Shown: positions 15,100 through 28,716, numbered from the stretch's first letter. The stretch: DNA of 64,000 nucleotides from Straminergon stramineum (GCA_963920665.1 OY987270.1:23090019-23154018); one strand, 5' to 3'. Notes: generated by a model from the letters alone, not told the origin. A program made the numbers and translations.

Positions 15100-16050
15100 C
15101 ATATCAAGTTCCTGAATGTTTGTATATTTGTAGGTTCATGGTTGTCTGATATATTAGGCAAATGCAAGAGTTGATTATGTCGACTCCCTTTGAGGAACAG
15201 TTGAAGTAAGAATTCTCATAATGTATCATCATTTCCAGTTTGAGTGGACCACCACACATGATCGTCATATCATGCATTCAAACTGCAGATTTCAGCAAGA
15301 GAGTGCCGTTTCCCTCCAATAATGTTGAAGCTACAGGTGCTGTTTTCCAAGCTTATGTTGAAACTAAAGAGAGGGATATTGTACAAATTTCTATTTCACA
15401 GTATCTTCATCATTGTTTCCTGTAAAAGATTTTTTGTGTCTGGTTTGCTAGTTCAGCTGGCGTTTAGAAAGAGGACAACAAAATTGAATTTCCTTATACC
15501 ACATCTATCTTATCCTATGTGACTCATGACATTGTACTATGCTTACAGCCCGCTTCATCATCAGCATCAGCAAATGCTGAAAGCGATGACTTTGAGAACT
15601 CCATGCAAGCATTGCAGGTGTTTATTTATGAGCAAGAAGTGTCTCTTTATTTGGTCATGGCCTTCAGAGAAGGATGTGGTAAGGCTGTGTTGGATGTACT
15701 TATAAGAGCAGCTGCAGCTGCACTCACTGCGTGGCCTGGTTAACGCATGTTTGAGGTTCTTGTAATTTGATAATATGTTACTTTGATTTGATCAGTGCCT
15801 GTTACTTGCCTGCATGGAATGTTAAACCGCTATTTTCCAAGTTTGATTTGGTCCCCAGCGCTAGTTCTAAAAGCTCAACATGACTTTGTCTTCCCAGGAA
15901 CTTGCGGGATTTCACCTCCTTCCATCTTTGGTGTGAAGACGCAATACATGTGTACACTTAGTCACGCTGGTGTTTCATTCATCTCATCGTGTTCTTGTCA
16001 CAACGTAAATATATTCCCTCCATTGATGTTTTTAACTTATGAATAGACCT
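15100..16050 (+). other. exon-like stretches of an unidentified plus-strand gene or pseudogene
   Basis: Short coding-like segments with splice-like borders occur here. One ends at TTGAA|GTAAGA near 15208. Another begins after a TTACAG acceptor near 15549, encodes a Ser/Ala-rich then acidic stretch, and ends at TTGCAG|GTGTTT near 15618. Frames do not connect cleanly between the pieces and I recognise no family. The locus may be a decayed gene. Confidence is low that these are true exons. Confidence 0.2.
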
Positions 16051-16240
16051 ATGCTCTTTCTAGTGCAAGAAATTTAAAGATGGAATGAGGAAATTGGATA
16101 TGGTTTAGATTTACAATGGGGCTATCTTTCATGTACAGGAACTATAACAGGAGTTAGCTTAGGCTTTCACATACCAACAACCTCTTGTTCTTCTTGCACT
16201 TGCAAGCTTAACTGATAGTTGTCCTTGTCCGTCCAGCCTG

Positions 16241-16290
16241 CTCTTACCAAGGTGCAGAAATATACACAAGTTGCCTCACCTTGGTAAGAG
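16241..16290. repeat. perfect 14-bp inverted repeat (hairpin), 22-nt loop
   Basis: The arm CTCTTACCAAGGTG at 16241-16254 is matched exactly by its reverse complement at 16277-16290. The loop is 16255-16276. No T-run follows it, and the stem is too short for a typical plant microRNA precursor. Confidence 0.8.
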
Positions 16291-17224
16291 AAGGTTAGAA
16301 GGACTAGGACTGGAACAATTGCTAGTTCATCTCCAGTGTTCTTCCAACGTCATTATGCATTCAAAGGAGTGCTTATGCGACCATGAGTAGCTATATCCCT
16401 ACTCAAACGACAAATTAGAAGGTTCTGTTTGGGACAGAGGGAATATTGCTTTTAGAATGTCACAAGACAAAGAGGCCTGCTATAGAATAGCTTAGAGTTG
16501 ATTTATTATTATAAATAATAAGCTAAACATCACATTTATTCTTATGTCAACTTGGTTCAAATAGTAGAGAGTGCAAATTTGGTTGAGTACAAGTGGCCGT
16601 ATGCCAAGATTATATTGTTTCATATTGTGTGAACTTGAAAACAAATTTTCAGTCACTGTTTCTGACGTGTACTTGTAGCTTTAACTGCTCCACCTCGCTT
16701 CTGCAGGCCAGGTTGTTATTGTAAATAGTGACGGTTTCATCCGTGAGATTCTCATCAACTCGTTCCTGTCTAGAAGCCATTAGAGTAGTAAACCCCGAAC
16801 TTGACATCGTTGACCTGTCAATCTTCGGTGCAGTGTGAGGCTCAATCTTCAAGTACTATTACCATTCCAGCTTTGATACTTGAACATGACACTCTCAGCC
16901 TGCAATCATTACAAACTGAAAATTAAGTGAATTTCTTCATCAGAATAGACTAACAAACAATACCAATGACCGTTAAACGTAAACGGTCAAACGAAAAACA
17001 ATTACTTCCCATCTCGAAACGTCCATGGCGGATTATGTAACAACTGGAATTCTCTTATACGCTCTATTCAGTAGAAGCTCCTCGATGATTATATTTTCTC
17101 AGAGAAGATCACATCTACGTTTTCTAAGAGCAGAAGAGTATATCAAGATGCATACCACGGAGATGCGATCGCATCCTTCTGCGAAGGTATGGTTCTCACT
17201 GGGATGCTGGCGAATCCGCCTGCA

Positions 17225-17281
17225 TAGACAAACCGAGATAGGAATTTTACATTAGACAAACCGTGATAGGAATTTTACATT
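17225..17281 (+). repeat. 28-bp tandem duplication
   Basis: Two adjacent copies of a unit starting TAGACAAACCG begin at 17225 and 17253. They differ by about one base within 28, so the duplication is recent compared with the decay seen elsewhere. Confidence 0.85.
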
Positions 17282-17490
17282 TGGTTTGGCTGTTGATTCT
17301 TCTTCTCTTTGTAAAGCCTCATGCAACTTTCTCATCTTCTCCCGTCGTGCACGTCATGTTAGCTGACGTAACGCACAGGTAGGGACATGCCATTATCAGG
17401 AAAATCTGGAACTCAGTGAAATTAATGAGCATGTCCAATGTATATCTTGGTGTTTTCATCAACTTTAGCCAGTTGCATTTGTAGTGCACA

Positions 17491-17516
17491 ATATATATAT
17501 ATATATATGCATGCAT
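17491..17516. repeat. (AT)n microsatellite followed by GCAT repeats
   Basis: About nine AT units run directly into alternating GCATGCATGC. It is a simple repeat within intergenic sequence. Confidence 0.85.
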
Positions 17517-17842
17517 GCTGCATGATCTCTTGCTCCCTGGTCCTTTGAGTCTCTGAGCTTGTTTTCATATCTCTTGCACCTAGATTTGTCTGGCCAACAT
17601 AATTAGATAAAGGTTCTGAAGGTCGATCGGGCAACCACAATAATTAGGATATATCCTTGCCGTTCATTTTCATTTACAATCTTGCCCAAAGACACAAAGG
17701 ATACCAACTCAACTATTACAAAACTTAAGAGAGCTGCTGTATGGTAGAAAAGACGCCAAGTCTAAAGGAATTACTCAAGAAACATCAGATGATAACATGA
17801 GCTACTTTGCGCTGGGACCAAATATACACCTTCTCCACTTAC

Positions 17843-19481
17843 GTGAGGTCCTGAAGCTTCAAGAGGAGATCATCGTTTTCCTTCTCTATGGTGCTCTTCT
17901 GGTCGTCTAACACTCGAGTTCCTTCGTCCATCCTCCAGCAAGCCGACTGAAAGTACTACAGTTGACTACGAGTTGACTTCAGGGACACTTTGAGCTTGCA
18001 CTGGGACCTCAAGAATGTCACATTTGACTTTAATCACGGTTAAAAGTGGAAATTCGATGATGAGGGTGACAAGTGGACATTAACAATAATACTTCTGAAG
18101 GATTACAAGTGATGATCTCTAGTATTTATCACCCTTAACCATGGACGTTTTAAGTACTAAACAAAATGGCGTATTGCTACATCTATATTTATTCGAGACG
18201 ATGTCTACATACTACTGATACTAGAACTTATTGGTGTCATGCAAGTGAAGCCATGAAAGTGTCATACCAGGACAGTTCCTTGCTTTTCTGAGTGAGTTCA
18301 GTGTTAGGAGCACGAACACTCTCCTCAAAAATTCTGGAGCTAGACTTAGCCTCTCTTTGCAAATTCTCAAGTCTCGATTGAAGAGCGTGCTGTTCTTCAG
18401 TCTTTTTAGAGAGTAGAGATCGCATTCCCTGTAATTCCTCTACTGCAAGATTAGACAGATAATGCAAGCTTCAATTTACTTTGAGCCTGATTAAGTTCTT
18501 GCCTCCTTTGGCCTTGCAAACGGTCCATATTCGCCTGTGATTGTTTAGAAGTTTCAATGAGTGCATCCCTCTCGCCTTCCAAGACCTATACAAATAGATA
18601 AAAACCAAACGCTGCAGTCGATATGTCACAATGCATGGCTTCGACGTTACAGAAAAACAAATTCCTACCATTCCTAAAAGTCCTATTGGCATTTAGTACA
18701 CTACGCAGGTTCAAATCACAACTTCAGATGCTCCAAAAGGTTAGTATCTCAAAGGTCGCAAGCAGAATTACAATCAATGATTACTACAAACAGAAGTACT
18801 TGATACTTGAGTAACCGAAGTTGTCGAATAAGGCAACAACAGACTAGCAGCAAAACTGAAGGATAATAATGCCGACAAGTTGCCGGGCTGTTGCATACCT
18901 GGATGGTAGCATGCTTGGCATCTCCTTTACAGATAAGGCTAACTTTTCCTTGCGAGATCAGTCTCAGCTCTTGCTCGAGTTCCGCAAATTATTCGTCGAG
19001 TCTGTCGAGACGTGGAGATCTAACCCAAAGCTTCACTTTCCTATTCTATAACTTTTTGTTCAAGGGCTTGTTGCTGTTTCTCACGATGTCTTAACAGAGC
19101 TTGAAGCTCGGCTATCTCGTTACCAGCAGGAACAGTGCAGTAAGAAGCTCTGCTGCAGTTGCCTCAAACTCGTTCCACCTAATCTCTTCGTCGAGTGATT
19201 TCAAGCCAATTTGAGATTGTTTTGAAATCTCAGAAAAAGCATCTCTTTCCTTTTCATGAGTTTGAAGGACGCTAAATAGGGAGTCATGCTCCTTCACTAA
19301 CGCTTCAAGATCATGCGTTCTTGCTCCAGCTCCGTCTACACAAGCTCATAAAATCAGAAATAAATTAGAAGCACTAAATAGTTTAACAATGATGAATTTG
19401 AAACTCAAGAATGAGTACTAACTCCAGAAGGGCATTTCATAAGTTCAGAATCTGAGCATCCCACTTGTCAGAACGATTTTC
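17843..19481 (-). pseudogene. kinesin-7 coiled-coil tail exons, decayed
   Basis: This stretch continues the motor exons on the same strand. Exon-like segments rich in heptad residues lie at 19481-about 19425 (ends ILNL, stop TGA 19437-19439, then NALLE), 19335-19124 (TELEQER, then KEHDSL and ERDAFSEISKQSQ), about 19010-18900 (stop TAA 18989-18991, then AELEQELR), 18585-18480 (VLEGERDALIETSKQSQ), 18442-18268 (LQGMRSLLSKKTEEQ) and about 17935-17843 (STIEKENDDLLLKLQ, donor GTAAGT). The ERDA and SKQSQ motifs in two successive exons suggest exon duplication. A frameshift near 19315 breaks the second exon. A short exon-like end at about 16709-16649 (SEVEQLKLQ, stop) could be the terminal exon, but this is uncertain. 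Confidence 0.75.
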
Positions 19482-19705
19482 CTGCAACGAGAGCCAAATT
19501 AGAGCACATGAAAAACAGAAGTAAACAACGGATTCTAAAATACTTGATTTCAAAATAGTGTTTGCTTTAAGAATGATAAAACCTATAAAAAATTCTAAAT
19601 AATCAAATTCTTGAAAATAATTGTCGCGGAAAATTGCTGCGAGGTTAAACTGGGAATGGAAGGACATTTACTGTTAAGTGCAAAAGGTGCACATGGTTGT
19701 CGTAC

Positions 19706-22705
19706 CTGCAACTTGTTACGGAGTTCCTCGATCTCTTTCTTCAGGCGCTTCAATAGTGCAGCTTCAGTCATTATCTGGGAGATGATGACATGGAGTGTCT
19801 GGCGCACCTCATTGACTTGTGCACAATTGGTGACACTGTTAGCTCTGCCACCGAAGAACACTGTGCTTTTCGTTTTAGTCGACGTGATTCTAAACAAGAG
19901 CAGAGTTAGTTCCTAAATAACAGGTTAGTGTGCAGATGTGTAGTACATACTATCTTCACGCTACATGCGGATGAACTTCGAGACGTACAAAGATCACAGA
20001 AGAGAAACTAGAACAATCAGGAAAATTCCTTCAGAATCATATTGAGCGTCATCGAACCTGAGCGGGAATTATATCACAAATGACAACAGTCATTGCGTTG
20101 CCTCCTAAGGCTGGTTGCAAAATTCCTGTCAACTTGCTGTCACGGTATGGTACATGGCCCCTACGCGAAGAAATTAACTCATTATCAGAATGCCAACCAA
20201 GCAGGAAACAGTTTCTTCCTTCATTGGATCTACGTCAAACAGTTCAGGAATACAGAGATACTTACATGTATCCTCCCATATAATTTCAAGTTGAACGCAT
20301 AAAAATAACCACCAAAAAATGATTTCTCCATGACACGTATCACATAAAAACACTTGAAGAAGTAGGAATCAGCTCACACTCGACAAAAGTAGAAGGATTA
20401 ACACATACAAGTCGTGGGCTGACCCTTGCTTTTCGACCCCTTCACTCAGTTTGTTGATGACAGTCCCACGAGTCGTCGAACTCTTATTGATGTGCGTACG
20501 CTCCTTCAATCGAGCCCCCTCGGCTCCTGTCTTGGCAACACGCTCTGACCCAGCGAGATTTACCAGATTCAATCCCGGAAACAACAACAGTTCCGTGAGT
20601 ATGATGAAGATTCGTTGATATAAAGTTTGAAGCTTTCTGGTTTTGAAGACCAAGCGCAACTCGTAGCTTCTAAAGACCCGCAGTCAAAAATATAGAAAAA
20701 AAAAAGCAATCCTTTTCAAACCTGTAATTGTCATAAATTACAGAATTTAGGGAATGTTCAGAGGCTATATCCTGGTATGAAAACCACGCAACTGCTGCCT
20801 AAGAACACAAGAACTTGTAGGTTGCATTAGATTCATTCGTTCATATCGTCTCAATATGATAACTTCCAGACACGGAGTTTCTCATAAACAGCTATGAGCT
20901 ATGTAGAGGGCGAATAAAATGTCAAACGAATATCTTACACATGAAGCAAAAATGAAGAGCTATTAACGTACCAAAGAGAAACCTACTAGAGCATACACTT
21001 TCCAAAACAAACACTCGGACAGCGTCACAAGATTGCACTGAAGCAGGACCAGAGGGATCATCATTGCTCTTATCTCTACCTTCAATTAACTGCACCAGGT
21101 TTGTGCTATTAAAACGTCTTGAAATACAATAATCACATGTCGACGTGTATCTTCTCATGCACATGTATCCACAAATATCCACTCACTATTATTGTGACAA
21201 CGACACAGATTTCCCGGCGCAAATCTAGCCTAAAATACAACATCCCAAAAATCGAGGAAGTTCAACATACCATACGAAAGATTGAGCGAGACCTGCTGCT
21301 GTAATCATCCATGTTCGTCTCTCCAACATGTCGATATGTTGCACGAACCCAGGAAACGCTTGAGAAGTAATTTTGGTGCTTATTGAAGCCCTGAAGAACT
21401 TTGAGAACAGACAGCTCAACAAAATCAATCAGCATGAACTACTAAAAAACAGGAAAATGAAGTTCAAAGCGATCCGGGGCTTGCTCATACTTTCTCCCGC
21501 TGTCATCAGGTCAAGGACCTGCTCTGGGCTGACCATAGTTTCCTCTCTCAAACCAGCAAAAATTACCCCTTTCTGCAAGCAAGAAATGCAGGGCATTAAA
21601 CCTTTTGTGGAACGAACGGTGGTAGAAGACATCAATGGCGTGTGGAGCAAGCGCAACAATGTCCCTTTCCAGTTACCTTCAAGAGAAAGCAGAGACAAGA
21701 TTTAGGAAATTAGTATCTGTATCATTATTTTTAGCATATGATTAAATTAGTGTAATGAATTTGCTCTTTCATCACCTTCACCTGAAATAGATAACTGCAT
21801 AGACAACATCATGTAGAAATGGTGAACTCAGCACCATCTCAGCACCATCTCAGCCACCAGAAAAGTGAAGCGTGACTTGAACAAACCTCAACGTTCTCAT
21901 GAACTTGCAGTTTTGGGTTATCAGGAGCTAATAGGTCATTGATTTCCTCATTGAAAATTTCCATGTGAGAGACATGTAAAAAGATGTCACCATCCTCAGC
22001 CTGTAACATCAAGTTTCAGGTTGTCAAAGGTGTCGACCTAGACTACTAAAGCAAAAAATAAGGCCTCTAAAAAACAGCTGTTCTTATAAAAACGTCAAAA
22101 AGGAACACGCACCTCTTGAAAATTTCTAACAATCTCCTGCACAGCCAGACACATTAACTCCATAGGTCAACGATAACCTACAAGACTTGGAATGAAGCTT
22201 CGTACATTAAGGCATACCTTCCGACCCATAAGACAATTGAGTACACTGTATGTTTCGTACAAAGTATAATCAAGCACTATTACTGGCAAGTTTCACAATG
22301 TTGAAGGAGAAACAGCCCAGACTGAGCCTCATTCACATGACCTCCACAACAATCTTGCCTTTTCACACTTTAGCCAGTTGTATAATGCTACTTGCTTGAA
22401 ACATTATTTTAAGTATTAAGTGGACTACAAGTTAAACTCAGGAAATTGAGACAGAGGAAAACTAATTATTGAATCCTGCAACAGCTCATGCAATAATATC
22501 CTTGGTGTGAGTTTTGTAGATTTCCAAGGTCGATGTCTCCAAACCAAAAACTTTGACTACAAGAGAACATGGTGCATCCAACTGATTCAATCCGCAGCTT
22601 GTATTCCTTGCCAACTGATGTAATAGACTGCCGCCTAGTTTTAACCAATGGGGACATGGACTTGGCAAGACTTGTCTGAAACTAAGCAAACAGATGGAAC
22701 ACATT
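19706..22705 (-). pseudogene. kinesin-7 (CENP-E-like) motor domain exons, decayed
   Basis: Minus-strand exons spell a plant kinesin-7 motor in order. They are about 22470-22562 (VFGLETST, then KDIIA and stop), 22113-22172 (LAVQEIVRNFQE), 21887-22000 (MEIFNEEINDLLAP), 21491-21572 (FAGLREE), 21271-21339 (switch I, RHVGETN and SSRS), 21003-21089 (SCDAVRV), 20424-20572 (switch [13 protein letters not shown]), 20058-20160 ([19 protein letters not shown]) and 19706-19889 (SVTNCAQVNE, neck, EIEELRNKLQ). Most borders are GT-AG and several phases fit exactly. Defects: an in-frame TGA at 22486-22488; no P-loop exon (GQTSSGKT) found upstream; switch II Asp replaced by Asn (VNLAGSE); a one-base frameshift near 19880; lost acceptors before the switch I and switch II exons. 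Known role of the family: a microtubule plus-end motor in mitosis. This copy can hardly make an active motor. Confidence 0.88.
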
Positions 22706-22709
22706 TAAA

Positions 22710-25700
22710 TACCTTTTATTATTGATGGTAACTTAACCCCAACCTCTTGTTTTGTCACTAAAAGAAATTCAAAACCATTTGTCTCTGATCTAAGAATGCC
22801 TTGCTTCCCAATCTCAGTGCTACATCTTTTTTAAGTGTTGCTTCTTTGACTTTAATCCCAAACTTTCATTGTAGTATTGCTATATTCTCCCCTTCTCTTT
22901 TCAACACTATACCACTTAATGATTCCAACAACCAAGGGAATAAATGCAATGAAAATATGTCTACTGCTTGACAAGCTTCATTAAAAAGAATTAGTATAGT
23001 GACAACATACAGAACTCAACCTCCTAAAGAAATCACCATTGTATCATATCCTTATTTTCAAGCTTAAACCCTCTTTGTATTCTTATATTTTTATCAAAGA
23101 CAAGAAATCAAGTTATATTTAGAGCAACTCCATAATATCATTTTTGGCCTCAACATCTTTGTATTTTATTTTTTGAAAGTAATAGATTGAAAGAGGGTCT
23201 TAGAAAATATAACCTTGTATCTACTGCTTACTTGTTGTGTTGACCTGATGTCATGACACTATAAGAAATCATTGTAAATTGTTACTCAAATTACTATGCA
23301 TATAGTAACTACAACTAATCAAATTGTATTATTTTGTACTAAGATATTTTACTATAAATTATGACTTTGTTTGATTTTATATTCTATTTTTAAAAATTGA
23401 CATAAATAATGTATTGAGTAGATTTCATCCTATCTTTATATTTTCATTTAATTATTTTATAATAGTTTGGTGAAAATTGTAAATGCAAACAATTTTAAAA
23501 TCATAATTAAATTTTATTTGGCATTGAAATTTTAAATTTTAATACGAAATTTTGTGAAGTTAATAGAGGTATTAATTGTTTCAACAAAATTTTGTCACTT
23601 ATGAAAAAGAAAAGAAAAGAAAATAGACAAAAGTGACAAAAAGTAAAGAAGAAGCATCTTTATGAATTAAACAGCAATGTTAGTTGAAGATAAACTTTTG
23701 ATAACATGCTTTAGTAGCATATTGTATTTGAATTTGATAGACTTAATTAAATTGTAAGGCCTGAGTTCAAAAATTTATTAACATCTTTATGGACTGTTTA
23801 TAGCAAATAATGCATAAAATGTTAAATACTAAAAGAATTTTTTGATGAACCGAAATAAATAAATGGTAAAATATTATATTACTATATATCCAATTTATCA
23901 TATTACATTATTAGTACAAAAGATGAAAATATGCAATTCAATTTAGATGGTTTTAGGCTATACTTTATCAAGTTCAATTTGTAATTTAGGCTAATTTTAT
24001 GATTAATTTAGTTTTTAATTTCATTTAATTAAAAAAAATTCTTTTTTATTTTAATAGATGAATATGGATGATATATCATTACTTAAAGCCATTATTACAT
24101 GTTATAAACATTATTATTTGATTTTAAAAAAATATCATTTAGAATCCAATTAATGTCCAATTATAATTTGCAATGATGGTTATAGACAAAATTTTCACAT
24201 ATAAATTAAAAAAATTGAAAATTGCTTTAAAAATTAATCCATTATGGAAGAACATCATAGTTATATTAATTGGTATAAATGGCACACAAAAGGTTCTTGA
24301 TGAAATGGTGTTGTATTGCTAGATGGACACTAGATTTAATATCATAAAAAAAAGAGTGGAATAAAATATGAACTAGCAATAGGAATTGAAGTAAGAAAAT
24401 GGAAATAAAATATAAATGGTGAAGGTGTAGCAATAACCACCAAACTATCTCCAATTTTCTTTTTGCAATTTGTAGATGGATTTTTTCTTTTTGTAAACAT
24501 TTAGTTATGCTTTTTCATTTTTTGAAATTGAATATAAGTTTTGTTCATCTACATAGACTTTAAAGCAAATAGTGTGGCTAAAGTTTGTAAATTAATATAG
24601 AATAAAGATTTAGGAATAGGGTGAAGTAAATTTGACCAAATACATTACATATTTGGGTTCAAGGGAGAAGATAAGAATAAGATGTGGTGGAAGATAGGGG
24701 CTCATATGTAAGCAGGTGATGAAGAGAAGGAACAACAAGAAGGAGCTTTGCCAAAAGGAAAAGAAAGAAGGAATAATCAAGTGTGAAAGAGGGGGATTTT
24801 GGCAATCATTTGGCATTTGAATTTTGACTATTGTAGTAGTTTGGTGAACATTTTTGTATATAAGAATTTGTGGGAGTGATGTTCATAAAGTGTATAAGTA
24901 TTGAAAAAAATGTAGAGACCATTCAAGCTTTGCAATGAAAGTCATAGGTGGATATATTGGAGGCAATCAAAATTACCAACTCAATAGAGGACCAAAACTT
25001 TGAAGACACATCTCTTAGTGAATGTTGTAGAGATGGAAGCAAAGATTTGAGAGCATGCGTGCAAAGGTTATACTCACCCATAGTTAAAAGCAAGTGCTCA
25101 TAGAATGAACATAAATGAAGTTATAGAGATAGCATTCAAATTAGGTAGCAAATTATAAGTACTATGGATTTCAAGAATTGTATTTGGAAATGGGGTGTTT
25201 ATTAGTACAAGCATGAAAAAGTTGCAAAATCTTGCATTTGATTAAGAAAGTGACCCAAAATTTCCTTGAATTTTTAAAGTAGACAACTCTTGGCTCTTGC
25301 CACAACAATGGAAGGCTCAAAACTTGCATTTTTAATCAATTTTTGCTCCAACAAATGGAAAAGGAGTAGTTTTCAACTATTTTTTTGGCTAAGTTGCTAT
25401 TCTACCTATTTCTTAGAAGCTACTTAATTTCTTTTTTCATTTTAAGGTTTCTTCACTTCAAATTCTCCTATCCCTAGATCAAAATTTTCTTCAAGCTGCA
25501 TATATATACATATAAAAAAAATTATAAAACAAGTTTGCAATTAAGAAATACAAAGTAGCCATTTAATAATAACCTCATTAAATTGATGAAAGTATTAGGA
25601 TTATATGTAGACTTTTATATCTTGTAACTAAGTTTAAAAGTTACAATTTAAAATTGTGGTGGCGTGGCATATATTTAGCTAGGTAGTGGTTAATGTAGCA

Positions 25701-28600
25701 AAAAAATTGAAAATTAGCAAGAGTTAAGAAAAGTTTGTGATTTTAAAGTATGCCAAATGAATTTGTTCTATATTTTAGAGGTTGATGTAGACAATAATTG
25801 GGCTATATAGCAATGCCTTGAAGGGTTTTGTTAATTTTGACTAGAAGTCCATTTTGAATGGCTTCCAAAAGGTATTGTGTTACTTTAAAATTTAACCATT
25901 GTAGTCACTAATTGCTCTTACTTCTACAACTTATGGTTGGTTTCATGTGGATGCCAAATCTTTGAAATTTTTTTTGCTTTTAATAAATTCCTAACCCATA
26001 GTATATGTTGTTATAAATTCCAAAGTCTTTTCTAACAAGTAGTCAATTAGTATGTTTTCTACCATACTTGCACCTTGTTATGGAAAATAAAGTTAGAAAA
26101 GAACACAAATGTGTTTAGTACCACAACATTAAGTCACCAAAATTAGGAAACTTGATTACTTTTTACAGATGGCACTTGAGATGGTAAAAAATCATTGCTT
26201 GACCAACACCAAAAAATTGAATACATTGCAAAGCAATAATTATGCTACTTCTAAAATGATATTGGAATTTTGGAATTTTCAAATAAAAATTTGTTCCTAC
26301 TTTGACAACTTCATCAAATTAAGCAAAGCTTCCAAATGTATGCTTGTATTATGAACTAAATGATTTGCAAAATGAAATAAGTACCATTCAAGAATATATT
26401 GAAGAGCTCAATACCACCATTAGATTAGCTATCTTTGAATCAAGAAAAGGTGCCTATACAATGGTAGTGAGGTGTTTGTAGCCTGTTCTTTGCAATGATT
26501 TTTCAAACCTGATCATTTTTAAATTGAAATATAATGTGTAGAGATGATATTTGTTCAATGTTGTGACTTTTGAAGTTGATTTTATTATAGTTATAATTGA
26601 AAAGCAACTCAAACACCAAATTATACATAATGGCAGACCTCTTCTTGTGTATTGTCATGAATGGACTTTTGAAGTATATATTTGATATATTAGTGGTACA
26701 ACTTGAAGATTCTTTAAATGGACATAAAGAATGTAAACAAAGCATACTATTTGTATTATTATTATTTCATGCATATATCTTTCCATACATTATCAAATCC
26801 AAAATGATTAGCTAAGCACCAAGGATAACTTAAGTAGAGCCAATCAAAAAACTAAAATATTCCAAGAAAATATTATTTATACCTTCTAATTTGTTAATAG
26901 AAAATTGCATGTAGAAACAATGCAAATTTATGGTATAGACTATTTAACATTAAGCTAAGCCTATGTTAATTCAACTTCAATTACCATAAAGTACACCTTT
27001 GATCAACAATCCAATAGCATTTTAAAACAACAAAATATTAAATGTCAAAGATGAGGGAAGATGAATCTTTAATGTGGAGTGATACAATAGACATACTTTG
27101 CAAAAGTTACACATACTACTTTCAAAGTTGCACATTTTTTATCAAAATAAAAGTTCATTTTAAATAGATACAAGTTTTTTTTGCAATCAATAGACTTTCT
27201 ATAAAACACTTGCAATTGAAATTGCAACTTATATTAAAATCTATTATTTGTGTTTCTATTCAATTTGATTTACTTGCAATATAAAAGTAATGTTGAATGC
27301 AAAATTAAAAAGTCTTTCTATTGTATATACAAACTTGATTTTACATCAAACGATTTCATAGAATTTGAAAATGAAAAATAAAAAAATTATGAATTTTAAA
27401 ATTAAATTAAAAGAAAAAACCAAACTTAAAAATTTAAGAAATTAGCTAAAGATTAATGTTATAAGATAAAGGTCATAATCAAAGGTAGAAATGAATTCTA
27501 TATAAAAAATAAACTAAAAGTGATTTAAAAGAAAGATCAAAGAAATTTAATAGAAAATCAAATGAATAATCTGAAACTTTAAAGTAAAACTTGTATACAA
27601 AAGGATGATAAATTAAAAACTATGTGAATATTTAGAGAAACAAAAGAAAAATGATAGGAATTTTTTTGAAAAAAAAATAATAAAAAAAAATGAAAAAATC
27701 CAATTTTTTTGTATTGATAGAAAGAAAAGAGAATTTTAATAAAGTCTAGAAAAAAAGGGACAAAAGATTGCCAAATAAATGTTGGCTTTAAAGGATATAG
27801 AGCATCAATTTGTGGTTTAAGTCTATCTATCTAAAATTTTAAGTTTTATTGCATAACCTTGAATTTGAATTTGGTTGGCCTACAACTTGACAATTAGTAA
27901 GATAACTTGCAAGAAATTAATTAGCAAATGAGATTTTTATATCTTAAGCAAAAAATAAGATGTAGTACCAAGATGTGAAATGATTATAATTGCTAATAAA
28001 AATTTGATTCACATCATTTGATTTGAATTCAGTATTTTTATAGTTAATTTGATTTAATTTTGTGATTGATTTTTGTATTCTAAAGCTATATAAATACAAA
28101 AAAAAATCTATATTCTACTAATGCAAGTATATAACTTGTAGATACATAATATTTAAAGTAATTTTATAGTTGACAACTTGTAATAACTTGGTAATGTTTA
28201 GTCCTACTTTCTTGCATTGTAGTGTGTTTGTTTATTGTATGATAGAATAAATATTGTATTTAAACTCATAAATAACTTTATTAGTTCTATCATCTCATAT
28301 ACCATATTGTAACAGGCCTTGGTTTCATAGTCAATATATATTGAAATAATTTAAAAGGCATATGTTTAATCCACAATTCAGTGGTCAACATTTAGTTGTA
28401 AATAAAAAATGTTCGTTAAATACAGATATATTATAAACTAACAAGTTTTTCATTTGACAAGTATAATATATATTTAATATCTCAAAATAATTTTTGAGTA
28501 AGTATATCATAATTGGAGGCAAAACTTAGATGGCAAAATTTTTTTAATGACAAACAGTGCAAATTATAGTAGTTTATTACATTTTCATTTAAGTATTGTA
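22710..28600. other. AT-rich intergenic DNA, no gene recognised
   Basis: Nearly 6 kb of very AT-rich DNA with poly-A and poly-T runs. The open frames are short and of low-complexity composition (Lys/Asn/Ile/Phe), as expected by chance. I see no RNA gene, splice-site chain or transposon protein here. Confidence 0.6.
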
Positions 28601-28602
28601 TA

Positions 28603-28716
28603 ACAATAGACAAGGAATATGACACCTAGAAAATAACAAAGGATTTGACACACTTAACAACAATAGACAAGGAATATGACCCCTATAAAATAACAAAGGG
28701 TCCAACACACTTAACA
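28603..28716 (+). repeat. 57-bp tandem duplication downstream of the GTPase gene
   Basis: Two adjacent 57-bp copies, starting ACAATAGACAAGG at 28603 and 28660, differ at only a few positions. They sit about 50 bp beyond the stop codon of the minus-strand GTPase gene, in its likely 3' flank. Confidence 0.9.

Noticed and set aside
16241..16290. MicroRNA precursor
   Set aside because: The perfect stem is only 14 bp and pairing does not continue outside it, which is too short for a plant precursor.
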